This document shows, one piece after another, positions 55,923 through 64,000 of a DNA stretch of 64,000 bases. The DNA is taken from the NCBI RefSeq assembly GCF_015706575.1, contig NW_024037062.1:8800811-8864810 (forward strand), given 5' to 3'. This DNA is from Patiria miniata. Taxonomy: Eukaryota; Echinodermata; Asteroidea; Valvatida; Asterinidae. Position 1 is the first letter of the stretch, and the number at the start of each line of letters is the position of its first letter. Below the pieces are notes generated by a model. That model had not been told where the DNA came from. It saw only the letters and a list, made by a program, of their open reading frames with translations, and searched no databases. The position numbers and the translations under genes are program-made.

Positions 55923-56176
55923 GGCCAAAAAAATTAATACATTGTAGTTCTGCTTCTGGTTTCCTTACCTACCCTATTCTGACAGCCCCTACCCTAATTT
56001 TTTTATTGGAAAAATGAGGACAAAACACCCAAAACCATCGATTTCTACCTTTTACCCTTGACTACACGCAGATGCCTCCATATGATCGTACACAAAAAAA
56101 ATTGGCAAAAAAACCTACCCTATTTTTGAATGCCATGTAATCGGAAGCAGAACTATTTTTTTTTGGGGGGGGGGCC
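55923..56176. mobile_element. PIF/Harbinger-type MITE, third copy (different interior)
   Basis: GGCCAAAAAAATT at the left and TTTTGGGGGGGGGGCC at the right share gttctgcttc/gaagcagaac. TAA flanks both ends (55920-55922, 56177-56179). The host sequence is seen uninterrupted near 61640, supporting the 3-bp duplication. Confidence 0.8.
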
Positions 56177-57067
56177 TAAGTAATAGGTTCATGCGTCCTG
56201 TGAGATCATTGCACCTAGTTTACTGTCATGTTTGAGAAAAGACTAAGTTGCCATCATAATTCCTCGTTATGGTTGGGACCGAACCATCGCGCTTTCAGTA
56301 GAAACCTTTGCTTTGGTTCGAGAGAAAAAAATGATGCATTTTCAGTTTTCTCAAAAGTACGATATCAACTGAGCTGAAAAATTTTGATGGGTTATTTTTT
56401 AATAACCTGCTTCAGATTTATTGTATTGTTGTTCATTGCATCGGTAAAAAACTTTTTTTTTTGCAAATGGCGTCCATTACCTTTAAGGGAGCCCTAGATA
56501 TACATCATAACTTTGATTCTTGAGTCAAACATTTCTAATCGCGCCTCTGGACCTCTTGGGCGCGACAAACGACTGACTGTTACTGTCATCACCCAAGGGA
56601 ATGTTTTCATCAGATGCCATTGAAACGAGCAGGGCTGAACAAGCTCAACCTCTGGGCAAGGAAAGGGGGGTGGGATTGAATATGTTTTCTTTAATATAAA
56701 CAAAATCTCAGAGATATGAGGCATTTTATATTGAAGTTGATATTTTTTCTGTAAGTAGTGGGTAAAAAGCCAAGTAAACTTCAGTCAGTCCAGTTAGAAA
56801 GGCATGCAAGCATTTCCTCGGATCAGCTGATTTTCTCATTTTCTCTTCACACTTATGCCATTACAAAACTGAAAAACACTTAAGAAATTTTGTAAAGCTT
56901 GGAAATTCCTCTCTTTTTTTAAAACTCCCCATTTGCATGCCAGGTTTTTATTTCAAAACTATGAAAATAGAAATGTAAATAAGTCAAATGTATGTAAGCC
57001 AAATGTATATATTACCAACTAAGTCCAGAAATTGAAATATGTAATATTTTGAAAGCAGTATAGTTAA

Positions 57068-57585
57068 AGGGAATGTACATCATTGGCTTTCACTGTAATT
57101 TTCAGAAATGAACTAGTTGAGGGGTTAGTATAATAGATCAAATATTGTTACACTGACATGTTTGAATGTTTGTGTCCGAAAATGCTAGAAAAACCAAGAA
57201 AAACAAAAAACGTTCAAGTAGTCTGGTTCCCTGACTCCACTAAAGATGAAATAGATCAATTTATAGATGCCGGAAAATTGTAAGGTAAGGGAACCAGTCT
57301 AGCTGGCCTGCACCCATTCATGAACCAATAGCAAACACAATTTGAACTGAAACAAATGGTAAATATGGAGCAGAAGTTGAACAATAGTTAGGTTTTTCCA
57401 ACGGTGGTCGGCCGACCACCGTTGGAAATGTATACAAAAATACCATTTTCTTGAAAATGACTTCACACCAGGTGCCTTAATTTTACAGAGTGCTTGTGAC
57501 TGTCATTTACCAACATCCTGGTAAGGTATTTCATAAAAACCTGGTAGTTTTATTTTTCAATGTTTGCAAATGTTGTATATTCCCT
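57068..57585 (+). mobile_element. TTAA-flanked element P1, copy 1, with 32-bp palindrome
   Basis: Flanked by TTAA at 57064-57067 and 57586-57589, with agggaat and attccct ends. In the middle ttccaacggtggtcgg is followed at once by its exact complement. The ctggttccctga/aagggaaccag pair forms another stem. Copy 2 is at 59987-60503. Confidence 0.8.
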
Positions 57586-58327
57586 TTAATCGGATTGATT
57601 TTTGTTATCTACATGTACATATACAAAAATAGAAAGATTGGCTGTTTTCAAAACAAACCGATGCCAGCTTATCCAATGAAGATTGATCGCAGGCAAGGTT
57701 TTTAATCTTGCAGCTTGACATTGCACCTCCAAACGTAATCAAATTTGACTTGTTAGCTAGCTAATTTGAAAATATTGGACCGTGCACGTTTTAGCAGACC
57801 GGACATAAACAGGGGCATACATACGGTACTTGACAAATTGATGTTATCCCCTCCCCCTTCCCCCCCCCCCCCCCCCAATTCCCCGCTCAACATATTGCCA
57901 ACTTTCTGACAGATGGTGCAGGCTCCACGATCTTTTAATCGAGCGTGCTGCTGTCGGAGGAAAATCAATCGTCCATCGTTCTTAATAAACTGGTCGCTGC
58001 AATGTAAAAAAAAGCCGATTGTTTAAAAGCTAATGCGCGGTGCGTGACTGTAACCCCGTCGTGTGGATCAAAACAATTTTCTTCTTTCCTGATATGAATC
58101 AATCAATATGTTTTCAAGTCTGGTGCCAATGAATAATAAGCATCAACGTGTATAGTTGTAGTACAATATTAAATAAGAATTTATTCGTAATACAACATGT
58201 CTTTTACATAAACATCTCAAAAGGCTTTACAAAATGTCAAAACCACATAAAACTTAAACCAGTTACTTCAAAGTAGTAATTAAAAATAAAAAGAAATGTC
58301 TTGAGCTGTGATTTAAAAAGTCCCAAA

Positions 58328-58463
58328 CATGGGCGTCGCGAGGGGGGGGGCCCAAAAAAAAGCAAAAAAAACTGATAAATCGAGAATATGTTGAGAAATA
58401 CAAGAATTTGTGGGGAAAAATATGTTTTGCCCCCCTCTAGAACAAATCCTGGAGACGCCCGTG
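58328..58463. mobile_element. small hAT-type MITE with 8-bp target duplication
   Basis: CATGGGCGTC at the left and GACGCCCGTG at the right, flanked by gtcccaaa and ttcccaaa (7 of 8 identical). 136 bp. Confidence 0.68.
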
Positions 58464-59251
58464 TTCCCAAATCATTGTAGAATGAAGAATCTAAAAAAAA
58501 AAAAAATGGGGGGGTGGTATTTTTTTCAGTTTATTCAAATTCACTTTGGTTTTAGTAGTAGATTCAAGAGTTGTATTTTCAATTTTTTTTGTTCTCCTTC
58601 TGTTATTGGCAGTGTTAATTTTTCCAGTTTCTCACATTGACTCTTTTTTATTTATTTTTTACAAAAGAGTCAGTTGCACTGGCGGATTGAAAAAAACAAT
58701 TGCATCGTGATTTCATTTGCAACATGACGCATACTTGTTTACTTTTTCAGCTACTTTTCAATATTTTTTTTTGGGGGGGGGTGTTTCAGAATATATCATT
58801 TTAAGATTTTCTGATAATTAATGGTTTACTTTTTAGTGTGTACTTAAGCTGGTTGTCGATGGCTATTTTCATTTGAGATTCTGTTTAGGGCTGGGGGAGA
58901 AACAGGATCTTAGAAACAGGATCTCAGAATGAGAGATAAAATAACCAAACCAAACATATTATTCAAGCAAACATACCCAGATTTTATCTGACTCGAGTCC
59001 CATATGTTGATTTTCGTTTATTTCCTCATCATGATCATAATACCTTGAATATTTCAGTAGGCCTACACTGATCTCATGAACTATGGAAACGCATAAATCT
59101 TTTACGTAAACCAAATTTTTGGTATTTCTTTGAAAAATCCATACATTATCTGATGGTGCTTTGGTTTTTCTTTTTTTCTCCTAATTTTAATCTAAATCCG
59201 CCATGGGCAATTCTTATTAGGGTCTGTACAATGTCAACTTAGGAATATGTA

Positions 59252-59438
59252 CAGTCGAATCTCGTTAGTACAAACTCTGTTAATACAAAATTCTGGTTAT
59301 AACAAACATAAAGCCTTAGTCCCGACTGTGCATTTATGTGCACAATGAATGGGACTGATGTTCCTCTTAATACAAAATTCTGACATAACAAACAATTTGG
59401 CTAGGTCCGAACGAGTTTGTATTAACGAGACTCGACTG
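59252..59438. mobile_element. pogo/Tigger-like MITE
   Basis: CAGTCGAATCTCGTTAGTAC at the left and the near-complement gtattaacgagactcgactg at the right, flanked by TA (59250-59251, 59439-59440). These ends are typical of pogo/Tigger DNA transposons. 187 bp. Confidence 0.82.
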
Positions 59439-59986
59439 TATGTTGTCACCTGACAAAAAAAGCTGATTAGTTCGGATTATACAGCTACTGTTGGCAGTGG
59501 AACAATCTGTGTTCCCTTCAGCTTATTTTTGTTAACCCCCCCCCCAACTTTTTTAAATCCTTAAAATGAACATCAGCCTTGCACATTGTCTGATTTCCAA
59601 AGAGTAAAACTAGCAACTAGATAGGAAATCACTCTAATTTCAGATTTGATTTAGGGATTCTTTTTGGCCAAAGCATGGAGGTCTATTCCCACCTCCAAGT
59701 ATTTCAGTCAAAACTCAGGAGCACCCTTCTTTTTGGAATGAACGAATGACCCTCTCTAAACATTCAGTTACTACTTTCAGCTGGTGGGAGTGAATTTTCA
59801 CACACATTGGCAAAATGTCTTTTAAAACTCTTTGGAAATAAGAATTACAGAACAGAGATTAAGGAACAGCCCCCCCCCCCCCCCCCATATGAAATGTTGA
59901 TTAAACTGAACAAAAATAGAACTTTTTCAGTGCTCCCTAGAAGTGCATTCCCAGTTGCCCCATATGGAAGTTAAACCTATAGTTAA

Positions 59987-60503
59987 AGGGAATGTGCATC
60001 ATTGGCTTTTGCTGTAATTTTTAGAAATTAACTATTTGAGGGGTTAGTATATAGATCAAATATTGTTACACTGACATGTTTGAAGTTTTGTGTTCGAAAA
60101 TGCTGGAAAAACCAAGAAAAACAAAAAGTTCAAGTAGTCTGGTTCCCTGATTCCTAAGATGAAATGGATCAATTTATAGATCCCGGAAAATTGTAAGGTA
60201 AGGGAACCAGTCTAGCTAGCCTGCACCCGTTCATGAATATGTAACCAATAGACAAAAAAATGGACTGAAAAAAGTGGTAAATTTGGAGCAGTAGTTGAAA
60301 AATAGTTGGGTTTTCCAACGGTGGTCGGCCGACCACTGTTGGAAATGTATACAAAAATACCATTTTCTTGAAAATGACTTCACACCAGATGCCATAATTT
60401 TACAGGATACTTTAGACTGCCATTTACCAACATCCTAGTAAGGTATTTCGTAACTTACTTGGTAGTTTTATTTTTCGATGTTTGCAAATGTTGAATATTC
60501 CCT
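59987..60503 (+). mobile_element. TTAA element P1, copy 2
   Basis: Closely parallel to 57068-57585, including the palindrome with one change (accactgttgg). The left TTAA is at 59983-59986; the right flank has become TTTATG. Confidence 0.8.
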
Positions 60504-62382
60504 TTATGCTACTGTACTTTGGCCACCCATAAGGAAACCCTCAGCATGAGAACAATGATAATCCCATGTTAAGCTGGGACTTTCCTCCAACAGCATTTCA
60601 ACATCCTGAAATCGATAACTGGGAGCAACTAACAGTCAAACGATTGTCCTTTTGCTTAAATGCCTTTTGTTATTCCAAAGTAGTTCCTGGGCATAATAGG
60701 GTTTTCCCTTGTTGTGTAAGGACCTGCTTTAAAAAAAGAACGGCTTCACAGTTTGTTCAACCCAACTGCAAACAAATCAGTGCGCTGAGGACACACTTTG
60801 TATAAATGACCAGAAGATTATTTGGACTTTTTGTTGATATGAAGAATGGCCACTGTTTCTCATTCAAAGATTTGTTCAGTGGTTCCCATACTATATTCAC
60901 AATCGGTGGACTTTGCCAACAATTGGCCTTTTGTTGCGATGGTTTGGGTGAGCTGAAACTTCTCACGGCTTACTCTAAACTTCAAGTTGTGTGTGAGGCC
61001 CCCCCCCCCCCTCACACTCACACCCCCTCCCCATCACCATTTGAAACTAAGTCGAGAAAATAATTCAGGATCTTATTTTTGGTATTATGAACAAAATCTC
61101 AAGGCAGTTCTAGGGACAGAGAGTTACCATTGTGATTAACAATGGTTAGGGGTTTGTTGGGTTGTTTTGTTTGATTGTTGGGTGCTTTTTTTTTTGGCTG
61201 TCAGAGGGGAACACCCCCCCCCCCCCCTTGCAGAAGCATTCAAGCATGTTTGCTTCTGAAAGGTTCTTAAAGGGGGTTTGGGGGGTCGAAACCACCCCCC
61301 CCCCCCCCCCCAGCTCTGACCCAACTTTGTTTTTCATAGAAAAATATTACAAGTAATGTCAAACCCCCTGCTCTGACGCCTCCAAAAAAATGACAGTCAT
61401 ATAGGTAATAATGTCCACGTACCTATGCACAACATTCGGACTGAGCCACCTGGGGTATTGATTTTACGGAGGCCAAGTGTCTGGAGAAAAAAAACCTGTC
61501 TATATTTCAGCACTTATTTGCTGATGAACCCCCCCCCCCCCCCCCCCCCGCCCCGCAAACATTCCTGGATCCACCCCTGACAACATTTGCAAACATCAAA
61601 AAACAAAACTACCCAGTTATTGTGAAATACCCTACTTGACTGTAAGTGAATAATAGTCTCAAGCATCCTGTGAAATCATGGCACCTGGTGTGCTGTCATT
61701 TTTGAGAAAAGTGGAATTTTTTTGTGTCAATTTCCAACAATGGTCGGCTGACCATCGTTGTTTTGTGCATCTTTTGTTTTGTGAGTATCAAATTTTCAGA
61801 TCATATTTTGGTGTAAACCTCGTGACATCTAAACTTTAGATTAGAATTTGAAACTCTGTCTGCGTTTTTTATTCCATTTTTAGTCTAAACACACTTCAGT
61901 GTTAAACCATTATTAACTTTCAGGATAGTAAGTTAATCTTTTCTTCAGAAAAAAAACACCTAGTAGCTTAATTTGTTTGTAGACTGAAATCTTTTTAAAG
62001 ATGTTTTCCCAAATTCTCTTACCTCTATTTTTTTCCTTCAAAATATCCTCCTCACCCCTTCTGATGAAAAGCAGTTCAGATGTCATTTATACCCTTTGAC
62101 TAGTTTTGAATAGGTTTCTCACGGGGATGGAGGGACACAACAAATAACTCTGTGAATATATGGCCTTGTCAAGACAGTTTCTACAGCCATTGTCCGCAAC
62201 CACAAAGGCGAAATGCCCCTAATGTGGAATTGGGTCAGTGATGAGTCCCCCATCAAATGTGGCATAGTATAGACCCCTTGCTGTCCAGTTTATGAAAGAG
62301 TCTAGAAGTGGGGGAGTAATTATATGGACACAAACACAAGATGTAAAGTCTGGCATAAATGTAGCTCATTCAATACTCTATA
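60504..62382. other. repeat debris, no gene recognised
   Basis: Contains a diverged relative of the 55.85-56.35 kb sequence (61590-61760, with a ccaacaatggtcggctgacc palindrome trace), a lone hAT-like right end (cctggatccacccctg near 61562) and C runs near 61000, 61215, 61297 and 61530. Confidence 0.4.
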
Positions 62383-62831
62383 CAGGGCGAGTCCAAAAAA
62401 AAAAGAAACCCAAATGTTGGGACCATTGTTTTAGTGAAGTTCTGCATGTAGCACTTTCAAAATCTAGGATATGAAAGCCCAATTCATAATCTTTCTTTTA
62501 GTACAAGAATCATTCAAATCACTCGTGTACTTTTCAAAAAAGTTCAGTGTTCTTTCAGCAAAACAAAAACAAATCACATAGGGATGTGTGTGAATTGTAT
62601 TGTTTTGCTGAAAGAACGCACACTTTTTTGTGATCCGTGGACAGAACCTTAAAACGGTGGTTGTGTTTAAAATTCTGTAACTCAAAAAGTACGAGTGATT
62701 TGAATGATTCTTATACTAAAAGAAAGCTTATGAATTGGGCTTTCATGTCCTAGATTTTGAAAGTGCTACATGCAGAACTCCACTAAAACAATAGTCCCGA
62801 CATTTGGGTTTCATTTTTTGGACTCACCCTG
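62383..62831. mobile_element. foldback MITE (CAGGGCGAGTCC ends), copy 2
   Basis: Flanked by TA at 62381-62382 and 62832-62833. The arms are about 200 bp, almost the same as 40021-40415 with a longer centre (aaaacggtggttgtg). Confidence 0.82.
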
Positions 62832-62845
62832 TACAAAGAGAGAGT

Positions 62846-63045
62846 TTCATTCATGGAGGTATATATTGTTCCATTAGAGGTGAACAAAATGCTGGAGTGT
62901 GACTTAATCGTGTGTGTAGTCCCCAATGCTTTTCTGATAGCATTCAAGTGTGTTATCCTCCTGAACTGAGTGGGTGTATAATTACTAAGCAACTGTTGAA
63001 GAATGGCCAAGCGCTTACAAGTTTCACTTTTAGGAACTTTGTGAT
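62846..63045 (+). repeat. direct repeat R3, copy 1
   Basis: ttcattcatggaggtatata...attgttccattagaggtg...caagtttcacttttaggaac. It matches 63737-63960 in order. Confidence 0.75.
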
Positions 63046-63736
63046 TTTACTGGGTGTTACTGATTACTCCCATGTGTGTAGCGGCTCATCACAGCACTAA
63101 GGGTTTTTCACTCTTTAAAATCCATAATTTTTTTTTTTAAATATGGCCCTTAATGCAGCAGAAAGCATCTACATTTCAAACATTTACCGGGAGAGAAAAT
63201 TTCCAAATAAATCAGTCACCCTAGATACTGTAGGAGTGTGCCTTACAAGTGCGCACAAGTGTGTATTTCCCTGCAATCGGGGACCATGCATTATTGTCCC
63301 TCTTTTGTTTGTACTTCAACTTTTTAGGAAGACCTCCCGTATTTTTTGTACACTAATCCAAATGGGGGACCTCGCGGGAATTGGGACCCTATTGTCCTCT
63401 ATTGTTCAACATTGAATGCAAACACAAACTCAACACCTAAGGCCTCCCCCCCCCCCCCCCACCCACTACACAGGCGAGCAACTGCCCCCTCCCCATCAGT
63501 AAAAACCATGGTAAAAATAACTGCATTTGTGTTTTTTCTTGTGGTGCCCCTCCATAGTTCGCACTTTCGCCTAATACCTAGAGCTTGCGCCAGTGCTGCC
63601 AACACCGGCACCTCCCCCCCCCCCCCCCCCCCACCCAGCCAATTCAACCCCTCATCAGCCAAACCCTCAGCCAAACACCTCCCCCCCCCCCCCCCCCAAC
63701 GCCATGGAAGGACCAAATGGCGGGGGAGGACGGAAT

Positions 63737-63960
63737 GTCATTCATGGAGGTACATTATTGTTCCATTAGAGGTGAACAAAATTGTGCTAGAAGGTGACTG
63801 CCCTGTATGTAGCCCCCGTACTTTACTGATGAATAGTATTTGAATGTCATTTGCTGCCCTCCAGAACTGAGTGGGTGTATCTATAAGTTCTTACATAAAG
63901 CAACTGTTGAAGAATAGCTTAGCACACAGAGCCTCTTACAAGTTTCACTTTAGGAACTGT
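63737..63960 (+). repeat. direct repeat R3, copy 2
   Basis: Second copy of 62846-63045, about 890 bp downstream. C runs at 63447-63460, 63616-63632 and 63681-63697 lie between the copies. Confidence 0.75.
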
Positions 63961-64000
63961 GGTTTTAGATGACTGCTCGATGTTCCAACACTCCGACAAC

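Noticed and set aside
63346..63843. Proline- or glycine-rich frames up to 165 codons
   Set aside because: Created by C/G homopolymer runs between the R3 repeats.

Overview
The window is animal nuclear DNA: AT-rich and intron-rich, with GT–AG introns and almost entirely non-coding. It is packed with short inverted-repeat transposons, SINE-like tRNA derivatives, C/G homopolymer runs and three large tandem arrays. The one clear gene is a multi-exon SLC9B (NHA) sodium/proton antiporter. Its exon layout and the repeat style suggest a marine invertebrate deuterostome, perhaps an echinoderm; this is an inference from style, not from a marker sequence.

Layout. 1–7.7 kb: three copies of a ~1.65 kb non-coding element with TAGGTTTTCCCGGCC ends. 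Two carry nested MITE insertions (a PIF/Harbinger type with a TTA duplication and a hAT type with an 8-bp duplication), and the third is truncated. 7.7–20 kb: diverged repeats, a possible secreted-protein first exon on the minus strand (9867–10050), a broken Tc1/IS630-like transposase fragment (15461–15628) and several small MITEs. 20.1–29.9 kb: three unrelated tandem arrays in succession (about 100–130 bp x 8, 168 bp x 9, about 120–150 bp x 25 with a decayed tail). 29.9–31.2 kb: four hairpins with co-varying stems, then a possible spliced non-coding transcript with a duplicated exon and a poly(A) signal.

33.1–47.3 kb: the SLC9B-like gene on the plus strand. Ten coding exons join without any frame break into 670 codons, with a strong Kozak start. 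Its transporter core is well conserved, but the paired aspartates expected in the ion site are Glu-Asn here. An extra symmetric exon inserts an acidic loop with two N-glycosylation sequons. The introns are filled with MITEs and foldback elements.

47.3–64 kb: no further gene is recognised. This stretch holds more MITEs (Harbinger-, hAT-, Tc1/pogo- and TTAA-type), two copies of a TTAA-flanked element with a 32-bp palindrome, and a local direct duplication at the right edge. Most open frames of 60–170 codons in the window fall within repeats or homopolymer runs and are judged not to be genes.
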